Of a stretch of 64,000 nt of DNA, positions 29,991-38,917 are shown one piece after another. The notes beneath the pieces were generated by a model that had not been told where the DNA came from, did no database searches, and saw only the letters and a list, made by a program, of their open reading frames with translations. Made by a program: the position numbers and the translations under genes. The stretch comes from Cellvibrionaceae bacterium (lineage in GTDB: Bacteria; Pseudomonadota; Gammaproteobacteria; Pseudomonadales; Cellvibrionaceae), in assembly GCA_024707385.1 (NCBI GenBank), contig JANPZW010000013.1:877465-941464 (forward strand). Direction: 5' to 3'. Positions within the stretch are counted from its first letter, which is position 1. Each line of letters begins with the position of its first letter.

Positions 29991-31250
29991 TTATTTGCCC
30001 TTCATGGACAAGAAGAATTCATCGTTAGTTTTAAATGCTTTGAGCTTGTCAGCCAAAAACTCCGTGGCATTCACGTCTTCCATATCGTTGAGCAGTTTGC
30101 GCAAAATCCACACGCGCGACAATTCGGACTCACCCATCAGCAAATCTTCGCGACGGGTGCCGGAGCGGCGAATATTGATGGCGGGATAAATACGTTTTTC
30201 GGCGATTTTACGGTCCAGATGCAATTCCATATTGCCGGTACCTTTAAATTCCTCGTAAATCACCTCGTCCATTTTCGAGCCGGTATCGATCAAAGCGGTC
30301 GCAACGATGGACAGGCTGCCGCCCTCTTCAATATTTCGCGCAGCACCGAAAAACCGCTTCGGGCGCTCCAGCGCGTGCGCATCCACACCACCGGTCAATA
30401 CTTTACCGGATGAAGGGATTACGGTGTTGTAGGCGCGGGCGAGACGGGTGATGGAGTCGAGCAGAATCACCACATCTTTTTTATGTTCCACAAGTCGCTT
30501 GGCGCGCTCAATTACCATGTCGGCCACTTGCACGTGGCGTGATGGCGGCTCATCGAACGTTGATGCAACCACTTCTCCGCGCACCGAACGCTGCATTTCC
30601 GTCACTTCTTCCGGTCGCTCGTCAATCAGCAGAACGATCAAGTAGGTTTCCGGATTATTGCGCGCAATCGCCTGGGCGATGTGCTGCATCATGATGGTTT
30701 TACCGGCTTTCGGCGGCGCCACAATCAGACCGCGCTGACCTTTGCCGATGGGTGAAATCAAATCGATAATGCGCCCCGTCAGGTCTTCGGTGGAACCATT
30801 ACCGGTTTCCAGCACCATGCGTTCCTGGGGAAAGAGCGGGGTAAGGTTTTCGAAGAGAATTTTATTGCGGGAGTTTTCAGGTTTGTCGAAATTGATTTCG
30901 TTGACTTTCAACAGCGCGAAATAACGTTCGCCTTCTTTGGGCGGGCGGATTTTGCCGCTGATATAGTCGCCCGTGCGCAGGTTGAAACGGCGGATCTGGC
31001 TGGGCGAGACATAAATATCGTCAGGGCCCGCCAAATAAGAAGATCCGGCAGAGCGCAGGAATCCAAAACCGTCCTGCAGAATTTCCAGAACACCATCACC
31101 GTAGATGTCCTCGCCGCTTTTGGCATGCCGCTTCAGCAGGTTGAAAATCACGTCCTGCTTGCGCGAGCGAGCGAGGCTTTCCAGGCCCATGGCGGTCGCC
31201 ATGTCGATCAATTCTTCGATGGGTTTGGTTTTCAGATCGGTTAGATTCAT
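29991..31250 (-). CDS. rho: Transcription termination factor Rho
   Basis: A hexameric RNA-dependent ATPase that terminates transcription. Length (419 aa) equals that of E. coli Rho. It has the N-terminal Rho domain, a cold-shock-like RNA-binding domain (GDGVLEILQDGFGFLR, about 51-66), Walker A APPKAGKT (178-185), Walker B with VVILLDSITRLARAYN, and the Q/R-loop region. ATG at 31250 begins MNLTDLKTKP, the canonical start. A leader of about 265 bases is predicted from the promoter at 31523-31551, consistent with the autoregulated rho leader known in enterobacteria. Confidence 0.98.
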   Translation of the reverse strand: MNLTDLKTKPIEELIDMATAMGLESLARSRKQDVIFNLLKRHAKSGEDIYGDGVLEILQDGFGFLRSAGSSYLAGPDDIYVSPSQIRRFNLRTGDYISGKIRPPKEGERYFALLKVNEINFDKPENSRNKILFENLTPLFPQERMVLETGNGSTEDLTGRIIDLISPIGKGQRGLIVAPPKAGKTIMMQHIAQAIARNNPETYLIVLLIDERPEEVTEMQRSVRGEVVASTFDEPPSRHVQVADMVIERAKRLVEHKKDVVILLDSITRLARAYNTVIPSSGKVLTGGVDAHALERPKRFFGAARNIEEGGSLSIVATALIDTGSKMDEVIYEEFKGTGNMELHLDRKIAEKRIYPAINIRRSGTRREDLLMGESELSRVWILRKLLNDMEDVNATEFLADKLKAFKTNDEFFLSMKGK

Positions 31251-31522
31251 GTGTGTATGTACGATTGGTTGATTGCAGATTGGCCGGGCCAGAGACCAGC
31301 CGGGCTGATATTTTGTTATTAAAAATTTTTAGAAAATGATTCAGGAAGCCGAGTTTCAGTTTTGCCAGACGTCACGAATAGTCATAGAAAATAAATTGGG
31401 GAAATTCAACAGGAGCATTGAATAGGTTTGACTATGGCATTCGCCCATCGAACTAGCAGAAATCCAGGAGGTGATTGCCGATGGGAGGGACGTGCGAATG
31501 ATTTTGAACGACTAGCGAGCTG

Positions 31523-31551
31523 AGTATAGTCACAAACTTAGCGGAGTGCAA
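31523..31551 (-). promoter_or_regulatory. Candidate sigma-70 promoter of rho
   Basis: Read on the minus strand: TTGCAC (31551-31546), a 17-base spacer, then TATACT (31528-31523). Transcription would start near 31516 and give a leader of about 265 bases. The 364-base gap between rho and trxA otherwise shows an A/T-rich stretch (31315-31340) and no open frame worth reporting. Confidence 0.55.
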
Positions 31552-31569
31552 AGCCGGTCGAAACATAAT

Positions 31570-31593
31570 CGCGGACGGCAAGTCCCGTCCGCG
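31570..31593 (-). terminator. Probable terminator after trxA
   Basis: CGCGGACGG / CCGTCCGCG is a nine-base-pair stem with loop CAAGTC, 22 bases past the trxA stop. On the minus strand it is followed by ATTATGTTT, a weak U-tract, so termination may be inefficient. Confidence 0.6.
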
Positions 31594-31614
31594 GAGGCCG
31601 GTATTTAAACCTGA

Positions 31615-31938
31615 TCAGAGGTTGGAGTCAATAAAAGCAGTCAACTGTGCTCGCGACAGAGCGCCCACTTTCGTGCTTTCGGCGTTGCCTTGTTTGAAGA
31701 GAATCAGGGTTGGAATGCCGCGGACATTAAATTTGGCTGGTGAGCTCTTGTTAACATCCACATCGACTTTACAGATCTTGATTTTGCCTTCGTAAACGCC
31801 GCTCAGCTCGTCGAGTACGGGAGCAATCATTTTGCAGGGACCGCACCATGGAGCCCAAAAGTCCACCAGGACTGGAAGGTCCGCCTTCAGAACTTCCTGC
31901 TCAAAGGTCTCGTCAGTTACGTTTACGATATTGCTCAT
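31615..31938 (-). CDS. trxA: Thioredoxin 1
   Basis: A 107-residue cytoplasmic thioredoxin, the general dithiol reductant regenerated by thioredoxin reductase. The active site WCGPC is at residues 31-35 (Cys32, Cys35), with the conserved cis-proline in GIPTLILF. The start MSNIVNVTDE was chosen because GGAGACCACATC precedes ATG 31938 and the family starts there; the open frame continues upstream without a ribosome-binding site. trxA directly upstream of rho is the common gammaproteobacterial order, here with separate signals between them. Confidence 0.97.
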   Translation of the reverse strand: MSNIVNVTDETFEQEVLKADLPVLVDFWAPWCGPCKMIAPVLDELSGVYEGKIKICKVDVDVNKSSPAKFNVRGIPTLILFKQGNAESTKVGALSRAQLTAFIDSNL

Positions 31939-32002
31939 GATGTGGTCTCCAGGGACAGATACAGCGCAAACGCGCAATTCTAAGGACAGAACATGAGTGG
32001 AA

Positions 32003-32031
32003 CAAGCCCCGGCGGCGCACACCGGGGCTTG
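32003..32031 (-). terminator. Probable terminator after ppk1
   Basis: CAAGCCCCGG / CCGGGGCTTG forms a ten-base-pair stem with a nine-base loop, about 28 bases after the ppk1 stop on the minus strand and followed by TTCC. The U-tract is poor. Confidence 0.55.
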
Positions 32032-32058
32032 TCTTCGGCAGAACTTAAGACGAATGGT

Positions 32059-34194
32059 TCAAGGGAGGATGCTAATTGGCGATGTCCAGGTGGGGCTGGC
32101 GGCGCTTGGCGCGGTGTACTGGCGCAGCAGCTCCAGCTGTGCCGCCGGGTGATCCGGCGAGTAAGCCTGGACATAGATCCCTTCCGGCAGGAGCTCCCAG
32201 CGCTGGCGGCCGTCCTTCACGTAAAGCTCGAGCTCATGCAACACCCGCAAGCCCAGCTCGGGCGACTCAATGGGGAAGCAGACCTCCACCCGACGGTTGA
32301 GATTGCGCTCCATAAGGTCCGCACTCGCACAATAGACTTTTGGCTCGCCGTTGGAAAAATAGTAGATCCTTGAGTGCTCGAGAAAGCGGCCGACAATGGA
32401 AAACACGCGGATGTTCTCCGAGATGCCGGGAATCCCCGGTTTCAGGGCACACATGCCGCGAATGATCAGGTCGACTTTCACTCCGGCTTGGGACGCCTTG
32501 TACAAGGCGTGGATCACTTTGGGCTCGGTAAGTCCGTTGCATTTGAGAATGATGCGCGCATCCTTGCCGTCCTGTTTGGCCTTGATCTCACCATCGATCA
32601 AGCGCAACAGCTGGCGCTTGAGGGTGAAAGGCGCGTGGTACAGCTTGTTCATCTTCTCGGTTTTTCCCATGCCGGTGAGCTGCTGGAAGATGCGGTGCAC
32701 GTCTTCGCAGATCGCCGGTTCGGCGGACAGCAGGGAATAATCGGTATAGAGGTGGGCGTTGCCGCTGTGATAGTTGCCGGTACCCAGATGGCAATAGCGT
32801 TTGAACTGGCCGTTTTCCCGGCGCACGATCAGGATCATTTTTGCGTGGGTCTTATAGCCCACCACCCCGTAAACCACTACCGCACCGGCCTCCTGTAGGC
32901 GGCTCGCGAGTTCGAGGTTCTCCTCTTCGTCGAAGCGCGCGCGCAGCTCCACCACCACCGTCACTTCCTTACCGTTGCGTGCGGCGTCGAGCAGGGCGTC
33001 GACGATGGAGGATTCGTGGCCGGTGCGGTAGAGCGTCTGCTTGATCGCAACCACGTCCGGATCTTTGGCCGCTTGGCGCAGCAGTTGGATCACCGGGGCG
33101 AAGGATTCGAACGGGTGCAGCAACAGGTAGTCGCGTTTGGCGATGGCTTCAAAGATGTTGTCTTTGCGGCTGAAGCCTTTAGGCAGGCTCGGCGTAAAGG
33201 GCGGATAGAGCAGATCCGCGCGTCCCACCATGGATGGCAGGCGCATCAAACGTTTCAGGTTCACCGGCCCGCTGACGCGGTACAGGTCGTCCTCCTTGAG
33301 GCCGATCTCGTTGAGGAGGAAGTCGGTCAACTCCTTCGGACAATTGTCGGCCACTTCCAGGCGCACGGCATTGCCGAAGCGGCGCGAATGCAGCTCGCCG
33401 CGCAGGGTGCGGGCGAGATCCGCGATACCCTCGATATCCACATCCAGATCGGCGTTGCGGGTGATACGGAACTGGTAGCAGCCCTTGATCGTCATGCCCG
33501 GGAACAGCTTGTCCGCGTGGGCGTGGATCATAGAAGAGAGAAACACGAAGTCATTGATTTTGCCGCCTATGTGTTCTGGTACCGCAATGATGCGCGGCAG
33601 CGAGCGCGGCGCCGGGACTATGGCGAGGCCCAAATCGCGGCCGAAGGCGTCTTTACCTTCCAGCGCGACTATGAAGTTGAGGCTTTTGTTCACCAAACGC
33701 GGAAATGGATGCGCCGAGTCCAGCCCGATCGGGCTTACCACCGGTAGCACTTCCTGCATGATGTAATCCTCGATCCAGGCGGCGTGGGCGGCGGTCCACT
33801 GGCTGCGACGCAGGAAGCGGATGCCGGCATCGGCTAGCGCAGGGATGAGGGTGTCATTCAGAATGTCGTACTGCTTTTTCACGATGTCGTGGCAGATTTC
33901 GCTGATTAGCTTCAGACACTCGCGGGTTTGCAGCCCGTCGGGCCCCGTCACTTCGCGTTCAAAGCGAATACTTTGGATCAGGCCCGCGACGCGGATTTCG
34001 AAAAATTCGTCAAGGTTGGAGCTGAAAATCACCAGAAACTTCAGCCGCTCCAGCAGCGGGTGGGTTTCGTCGAGCGCCTGCGCCAGAACTCTCTGGTTGA
34101 AATACAAATGGCTGATTTCACGGTTGATGAAATAACTCGGGTTATCCAGAACCAGATCAGTGGAGTCGGATTTGATTTCCTGTAAGTCGGACAT
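32059..34194 (-). CDS. ppk1: Polyphosphate kinase 1
   Basis: Reversibly transfers the terminal phosphate of ATP to inorganic polyphosphate. The 711-residue protein has the full PPK1 domain set: N-terminal helical domain (FINREISHLYFNQRVL), head domain, and the two phospholipase-D-like catalytic domains with the autophosphorylated histidine in YKTHAKMILIVRRE and ELRARFDEEENL. It ends in a short Ala/Pro/Ser tail beyond the usual PPK1 end. ATG at 34194 is the family start. It has the same orientation as trxA and rho but is likely an independent unit. No exopolyphosphatase gene (ppx) is adjacent. Confidence 0.97.
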   Translation of the reverse strand: MSDLQEIKSDSTDLVLDNPSYFINREISHLYFNQRVLAQALDETHPLLERLKFLVIFSSNLDEFFEIRVAGLIQSIRFEREVTGPDGLQTRECLKLISEICHDIVKKQYDILNDTLIPALADAGIRFLRRSQWTAAHAAWIEDYIMQEVLPVVSPIGLDSAHPFPRLVNKSLNFIVALEGKDAFGRDLGLAIVPAPRSLPRIIAVPEHIGGKINDFVFLSSMIHAHADKLFPGMTIKGCYQFRITRNADLDVDIEGIADLARTLRGELHSRRFGNAVRLEVADNCPKELTDFLLNEIGLKEDDLYRVSGPVNLKRLMRLPSMVGRADLLYPPFTPSLPKGFSRKDNIFEAIAKRDYLLLHPFESFAPVIQLLRQAAKDPDVVAIKQTLYRTGHESSIVDALLDAARNGKEVTVVVELRARFDEEENLELASRLQEAGAVVVYGVVGYKTHAKMILIVRRENGQFKRYCHLGTGNYHSGNAHLYTDYSLLSAEPAICEDVHRIFQQLTGMGKTEKMNKLYHAPFTLKRQLLRLIDGEIKAKQDGKDARIILKCNGLTEPKVIHALYKASQAGVKVDLIIRGMCALKPGIPGISENIRVFSIVGRFLEHSRIYYFSNGEPKVYCASADLMERNLNRRVEVCFPIESPELGLRVLHELELYVKDGRQRWELLPEGIYVQAYSPDHPAAQLELLRQYTAPSAASPTWTSPISILP

Positions 34195-34315
34195 AACGGG
34201 TGTGTATTAACCTCAAAAAGTGGATACACAAAAATGTGCGCACACGAGAGTAGCGGTCGTTTTTGACAGTTTTGCTAACGCTTTAACTATAACCTACGCG
34301 CGTGGACCGCGCGCC

Positions 34316-35449
34316 TCAGGCGTCGAAGGCGGCAAGGGTGTCGTTGAGGAAGCGCAGGCCGAGGGATGTGGGCTGGAGCCGGTCGTGGCGCGCCGCCAGC
34401 AAGCCGCGCTCCACCAATTGCGGAAGGTAATGCTGCAGAGCCGCATCTTCCATCTGGGTGCGTTCAGCGAACCAGTGCCGCGGCACCCCGTCGACCAGCC
34501 GCAGGGCGTTCATCATAAATTCCAGCGTCTGCTGCTCCTTCTCCACATACTCCCAGCCGGCGGTGAAGGGTTTGATCGGGTCGAGATAATCGGCGGGTTT
34601 GCGCGTTTTGCGGTAGCGCATTATGCCTTTTTCCGGAATGGTGATTTTGCCGTGGGCGCCTGCGCCGAGCGCGAGATAGTCACCGAATTGCCAATAATTC
34701 AAATTGTGTTGTGATTGTCTTTCGGGGCGGCAGTAGGCCGACACCTCATATTGGGCGAAACCGGCCTGCTGTAATAATTCCTGCCCGGCGTCCTGAATAT
34801 CCGACAGGGTTTCGTCTTCCGGCAGCGCGGGCGGGCGGCTGTAAAAAACCGTGTTCGGTTCGATGGTCAGCTGATACCAGGAAATATGCTCCGGCTGCAG
34901 AGCGATCGCCTGCTGCAGATCGCTGCGGGCCTCTTCCGGTATCTGTCCGGGAAGCCCGTGCATGAGATCGAGATTAATATTCTGAAAACCCGCGCGCCGG
35001 GCCGATGCGTAAGCGGTCAGTGCTTCCCGGCTGTCGTGAATTCTGCCCAATTTTTGCAAATGTTGATCGTTGAAACTTTGAATGCCGAAGGATAATCGAT
35101 TGACGCCCGCGCTGCGGTAGCCTTCCAGATTGTCGTATTCCGCAGTGCCTGGATTGGTTTCCAGGGTGATTTCCGCATTGTTTTCCAAACCGATTTTTTG
35201 TTCCACCGCATCGAGTATTTTGGCGATGCTGGCGGCTTTAAAAAGACTCGGCGTGCCGCCGCCGAAAAATATTGAGCGCAACCGGCGTCCTTGAATCAGG
35301 TGGAGATCCTGCTCCAGATCCTGCAACAGCGCGGCGACGTACTCCGCTTCAGGAATCGTTTGCGTTTCGTGGGAATTAAAATCGCAGTAGGGACATTTGC
35401 GCACACACCAGGGAATGTGCACATAAAGACTGAGCGGTGGCAGAATCAT
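34316..35449 (-). CDS. hemW: HemW, radical-SAM heme chaperone
   Basis: A radical S-adenosylmethionine protein of the HemN-like group that binds heme and acts as a chaperone, not as coproporphyrinogen oxidase. The [4Fe-4S] motif CVRKCPYC (Cys15, 19, 22) and GGGTPS are present, and the 377-residue length fits HemW rather than the longer HemN. The start at 35449 gives MILPPLSLYVHIPWC; its ATG overlaps the rdgB stop (ATGA), a typical coupled arrangement. The open frame reads further upstream inside rdgB but without support. The order rdgB-hemW is conserved in Pseudomonas and Escherichia. Confidence 0.95.
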   Translation of the reverse strand: MILPPLSLYVHIPWCVRKCPYCDFNSHETQTIPEAEYVAALLQDLEQDLHLIQGRRLRSIFFGGGTPSLFKAASIAKILDAVEQKIGLENNAEITLETNPGTAEYDNLEGYRSAGVNRLSFGIQSFNDQHLQKLGRIHDSREALTAYASARRAGFQNINLDLMHGLPGQIPEEARSDLQQAIALQPEHISWYQLTIEPNTVFYSRPPALPEDETLSDIQDAGQELLQQAGFAQYEVSAYCRPERQSQHNLNYWQFGDYLALGAGAHGKITIPEKGIMRYRKTRKPADYLDPIKPFTAGWEYVEKEQQTLEFMMNALRLVDGVPRHWFAERTQMEDAALQHYLPQLVERGLLAARHDRLQPTSLGLRFLNDTLAAFDA

Positions 35450-36054
35450 TTGGCGAAAGGAAATTGCGCGAGGGAGCGCAAAAGCGTTTGCAACGCGATA
35501 GCTCGGTGACTGATGCGGTTCTTCTCCGCCTTGTCGAGTTGCGCTGCGGAGCAATTATGCGTAGGCACAAAAAATAGCGGGTCGTAACCGAAACCACCCT
35601 CGCCGATAGACTCACGCAAAATTCGCCCTTCCCAGGCGCCTTGGCAAATCAGCGGTGTTGGATCCTGCGCGTGGCGCATGAGCACCAAAACGCAGTGATA
35701 GCGGGCGGTGCGGAATTCGTCTTCGACCGCGGCGAGTTCGCGGAGTAATTTTTGATTGTTGTTCGCATCACTCGCTTCCGGGCCGGCAAATCGTGCGCTG
35801 TAAATTCCCGGCTCACCTTTAAGTGCATCCACCTCTATACCGGAATCGTCGGCGAGCGCTGGCAGACCGGTGTGCAGACACACGTGGCGAGCCTTGAGAA
35901 TGGCATTTTCCACAAATGTCAGGCCGGTTTCATCCGCGCTGTCCAAATTGAATTCAGACTGAGCGCACACATCAAATCCGCGATTGTGGAGCAGATCGCT
36001 AAATTCTTTTAATTTGCCGCGGTTGCCGCTGGCGAGTACGAGCTTTTGCATCAA
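35446..36054 (-). CDS. rdgB: RdgB, dITP/XTP pyrophosphatase
   Basis: A house-cleaning enzyme hydrolysing non-canonical purine triphosphates (dITP, XTP) to monophosphates. Family motifs seen are LASGNRGKLKEFSDLL near the N-terminus (7-22), FVENAILKARH, ADDSGIEVDAL, GEPGIYSARFAG and the C-terminal GFGYDPLFFVP with SHRAIAL. Length is 202 aa (E. coli 197). It overlaps hemW by four bases and the DUF4426 gene by four bases, so the three are co-translated. Confidence 0.97.
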   Translation of the reverse strand: MMQKLVLASGNRGKLKEFSDLLHNRGFDVCAQSEFNLDSADETGLTFVENAILKARHVCLHTGLPALADDSGIEVDALKGEPGIYSARFAGPEASDANNNQKLLRELAAVEDEFRTARYHCVLVLMRHAQDPTPLICQGAWEGRILRESIGEGGFGYDPLFFVPTHNCSAAQLDKAEKNRISHRAIALQTLLRSLAQFPFAK

Positions 36055-36503
36055 GGTTCCGTGTAGAGCTTGCGTGAAACGCGAAATTTCAGTGGTTGCG
36101 TTTCGCCTTCGGGCAGTATGACGAAATCCAGATGAAACACTTCCTCATTGGTGTGACGCAGAGCGCCTATGTAGTACACCGCGTCCTGCTCCTGAATAGT
36201 TTTGAAATCGATGGTTTTCAATTGTTGCAGGAGATTTTTTGCCGTGGCGGAAACCTGCGCAGCAACCGGGCTGCCGTCAGCGGTTTTCTGCACCGCTATA
36301 TTGATCAGAGTCTGATCCTTGGCGCGCACCAGCTGATGTATTTTGGCGATATCGGCGGGAACAAACAGGCTGTTGAACGTGCTGTAGTGCACTGTGTAGG
36401 CACCGAAGACTTTGGTGCTCTCCTGGTCATTTGCGTAACCGGATTGGGCGCACAACCAAAATAAAACAACGCCCAACCAGAGCGGCAACTGGATTTTTGT
36501 CAT
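36051..36503 (-). CDS. DUF4426 periplasmic protein
   Basis: A 150-residue protein with an N-terminal signal peptide (LPLWLGVVLFWLCAQSGYA) and one DUF4426 domain: FGAYTVHYSTFNSLFVPADIA, VYYIGALRHTNEEVFHLDFVI. The function is unknown. It keeps a fixed place between metW and rdgB in many gammaproteobacteria, including P. aeruginosa. Its stop overlaps the rdgB start by four bases. Confidence 0.9.
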   Translation of the reverse strand: MTKIQLPLWLGVVLFWLCAQSGYANDQESTKVFGAYTVHYSTFNSLFVPADIAKIHQLVRAKDQTLINIAVQKTADGSPVAAQVSATAKNLLQQLKTIDFKTIQEQDAVYYIGALRHTNEEVFHLDFVILPEGETQPLKFRVSRKLYTEP

Positions 36504-36519
36504 GAAGAAAATCTCCTAT

Positions 36520-37110
36520 TTATTTACGGACGCGGAAAATGCCCGTTTCACCGAAAAGATTTGGATTGAGTTGGCTGAGACCTTTGCCGCGCGAGCGCTC
36601 CGCCACCACGGCTTTGTCCACTACCTCCAGATTCATTTCCGCGCACAAAATTTCAAAATCGAGGAAGGTACAGAAGTGGATATTGGGGGTGTCATACCAT
36701 TCATAGGGCAATAAATCCGAAACCGGCATGCGCCCCTTAAAAAGCAGCTGCAAGCGCGCTCGCCAGTGGCCGAAGTTGGGAATCGTGACGATGCCTTCTT
36801 TGCCGATGCGGGTCATTTCCGCCAGCATGGCTTTGGGGTAGCGCATGGTTTGCAGCGTCTGCGACATAATGACGGTGTCAAAACTGTCGTCATCAAAATT
36901 TTTCAAACCATCATCGAGATTTTGCTCAATAACATTGACGCCTTTCGCGACGCAGGCCTGAATTCCCGCGGGGCTGATTTCCAAACCGTAGGCGTGCACA
37001 TTTTTGTGATCGGTGAGATAGCGCAGCAGCGTGCCGTCGCCACAGCCGAGATCGAGCACGCGACTGCCGGGTTTGATCCACTGATCGATAATACGAAGGT
37101 CGATACGCAT
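36520..37110 (-). CDS. metW: MetW, methionine biosynthesis methyltransferase-like protein
   Basis: MetW partners with the homoserine acyltransferase MetX; in some proteobacteria both are required for acyltransferase activity and methionine prototrophy. It has a class I methyltransferase fold with SAM-site VLDLGCGDGTLLRYL (about 19-33) and FDTVIMSQTLQTMRYP. Length is 196 aa. Its ATG overlaps the metX stop by one base (TGATG), strongly suggesting coupling. Confidence 0.95.
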   Translation of the reverse strand: MRIDLRIIDQWIKPGSRVLDLGCGDGTLLRYLTDHKNVHAYGLEISPAGIQACVAKGVNVIEQNLDDGLKNFDDDSFDTVIMSQTLQTMRYPKAMLAEMTRIGKEGIVTIPNFGHWRARLQLLFKGRMPVSDLLPYEWYDTPNIHFCTFLDFEILCAEMNLEVVDKAVVAERSRGKGLSQLNPNLFGETGIFRVRK

Positions 37111-38255
37111 CAGATTGAAATTCCCTGCATATAACTGCGGAACAGCGCTTCATAACGCGGCTGATTGGGCACCAGAAACGCATCGTGGCCGAAAGGCGAC
37201 TCGATTTCCGCGTAAGCCAAATCCCGGCCCGCGCGGGTGAGTGCGTTGACAATTTCGCGCGAGCGCTCGGGGGAAAAGCGCCAGTCGGACGTAAATGAAA
37301 TCACCAGGAATTTACTTTTGGCGTTGCGAAACGCGGCCACAGGATCGTGGTTGTATTCGCGGGCGAGATCAAAATAATCCAGCGCCCGCGTCATAAGGAC
37401 ATAAGTATTGGCGTCGAAGGTTTTGGAAAAGCTGTTGCCCTGGTGGCGCAGGTAGCTTTCGATCTGAAATTCCACTGGCTCTTCGTTGCCCTGTTCGAAT
37501 GAACCTGAACGCAATTCGCGGCCGAATTTTTTGCCCATGCCATCATCGGACAGGTAGGTGATATGGCCGATCATGCGCGCGACGGAAAGTCCCCGCGTCG
37601 GCTGGGAGCCCTGTTTCAAATAATGTCCGCTGGCGAAGTCCGGATCGGAAAAAATCGCCTGCCGCGCTGTTTCATTGAACGCGATATTTTGCGCAGACAA
37701 TTTCATTGCCGAAGCGATTACCACGCAGTGGCGCAAACAATCCGGATATTCCAGCGACCAGCGCATCGCCTGCATGCCGCCGAGACTGCCACCGACCACG
37801 GCCGCCCATTGGGAAATGCCGAGCCGCTGCATCAGGCGGTGCTGGGTGGCGACCCAATCGCGCACCCGCAGGGTGGGAAAATCAGCCCCCCACGGTTCGC
37901 CGGTTTCCGGATTGATGCTCTGCGGTCCCGTGGAGCCATGGCAACCGCCCAGATTATTGAGACTGACGACGAAAAAGCGGTTGGTATCGATCGGTTTTCC
38001 CGGGCCTATGTAATGGTCCCACCATCCGGCTTTGCGGTCCTCCTCGGTGTGGTAACCGGCGGCGTGGTGATGCCCGGAAAGCGCGTGGCAAATCAGCACG
38101 CCGTTGCTCTTGGCCGCATTGAGCTGGCCATAGGTTTCCACCACCAGATCGTAGTGCGCCAGCTGGCGCCCGTTCGCCAGCGTCAGAGGGGTGTCGAAAT
38201 GAAAAACTTCCGGTCGGACCAAGCCGACCGAGTTTTCAGGAAAGGCATTTGCCAT
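37110..38255 (-). CDS. metX: MetX, homoserine O-acyltransferase
   Basis: An alpha/beta-hydrolase-fold enzyme that acylates homoserine at the start of methionine synthesis. The nucleophile is Ser157 in GGSLGGMQAM; CHALSGHHHAAG forms the oxyanion region, and the catalytic His lies in ESPFGHDAFL near the C-terminus. Length 381 aa. Sequence inspection does not decide between acetyl- and succinyl-transfer; pairing with metW is more typical of the succinyl-specific (MetXS) proteobacterial enzymes. It is followed by metW with a one-base overlap. Confidence 0.95.
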   Translation of the reverse strand: MANAFPENSVGLVRPEVFHFDTPLTLANGRQLAHYDLVVETYGQLNAAKSNGVLICHALSGHHHAAGYHTEEDRKAGWWDHYIGPGKPIDTNRFFVVSLNNLGGCHGSTGPQSINPETGEPWGADFPTLRVRDWVATQHRLMQRLGISQWAAVVGGSLGGMQAMRWSLEYPDCLRHCVVIASAMKLSAQNIAFNETARQAIFSDPDFASGHYLKQGSQPTRGLSVARMIGHITYLSDDGMGKKFGRELRSGSFEQGNEEPVEFQIESYLRHQGNSFSKTFDANTYVLMTRALDYFDLAREYNHDPVAAFRNAKSKFLVISFTSDWRFSPERSREIVNALTRAGRDLAYAEIESPFGHDAFLVPNQPRYEALFRSYMQGISI

Positions 38256-38286
38256 AAATCGCGGTTTCTTTTTGTAGTGAGGCGGG

Positions 38287-38880
38287 TTAAAAGTGATATC
38301 CGATTAATGAGCCGAACGGCACGCGAATGGCATTGCCCATACCGATCACCGCCATGCGTAGTACGGCGAGAAAAATACCGACAAAAAACAGGGAAAAATC
38401 CATACCGCCCGCCGGTGGGATAAACCGGCGCACTGGCCCCAGCAGTGGCTCGAGTAATTGATTCACCAGCACTATGACCGGGTGGCGGCTGTAGGGAGCG
38501 AGAAAGCTGGTGATGAACAGCACGAAGCCGGCGACCAGATACAAGGTGATGATATTCAAGGAGATACTGAACAGGGACCAGACGATCATCAGGTGGGGCG
38601 CCACCAGAGGTCCGCCGGACACCAATACCATTAATTGCATGGTGAGCCAGTGGAACAGCAGCGCCAGCACCAAAGACGCCAGGTCGATGCCCCACAAGCC
38701 GGGAATAATCCGGCGCAGCGGCCGCAGCAGCGGATTGGTCACCTTGACCAGCATTTGCGAAAGCGGATTGTAGAAATCCGCTCGCGCTGTCTGAAGAAGA
38801 AAGCGCAGCAGGATGATGCTCAGGTACAAGGAGCCGAATACGTTGATCAAAAATACCAGTATGTCGATCAAGGTCTGCAT
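38287..38880 (-). CDS. yggT: YggT-family membrane protein
   Basis: A 197-residue integral membrane protein with two YGGT repeats. Each has a helix, a PLRR(I/F)IP motif (NPLLRPLRRIIPG; LEPLLGPVRRFIPP) and a second helix. It starts MQTLIDILVFLINVFG at ATG 38880; the open frame continues upstream into the proC 3' region without a ribosome site. The family is linked to osmotic adaptation and, in plastids, cytochrome-complex biogenesis; the bacterial role is not settled. It lies directly downstream of proC, as in Pseudomonas and E. coli. Confidence 0.93.
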   Translation of the reverse strand: MQTLIDILVFLINVFGSLYLSIILLRFLLQTARADFYNPLSQMLVKVTNPLLRPLRRIIPGLWGIDLASLVLALLFHWLTMQLMVLVSGGPLVAPHLMIVWSLFSISLNIITLYLVAGFVLFITSFLAPYSRHPVIVLVNQLLEPLLGPVRRFIPPAGGMDFSLFFVGIFLAVLRMAVIGMGNAIRVPFGSLIGYHF

Positions 38881-38917
38881 AGGTGAATCCGTTGGCAAAG
38901 ATACGGGTTGGAGAAAC

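Noticed and set aside
34290..34320. GC-rich inverted repeat after hemW as a terminator
   Set aside because: Only about five base pairs can be formed and no T-run follows on the minus strand.
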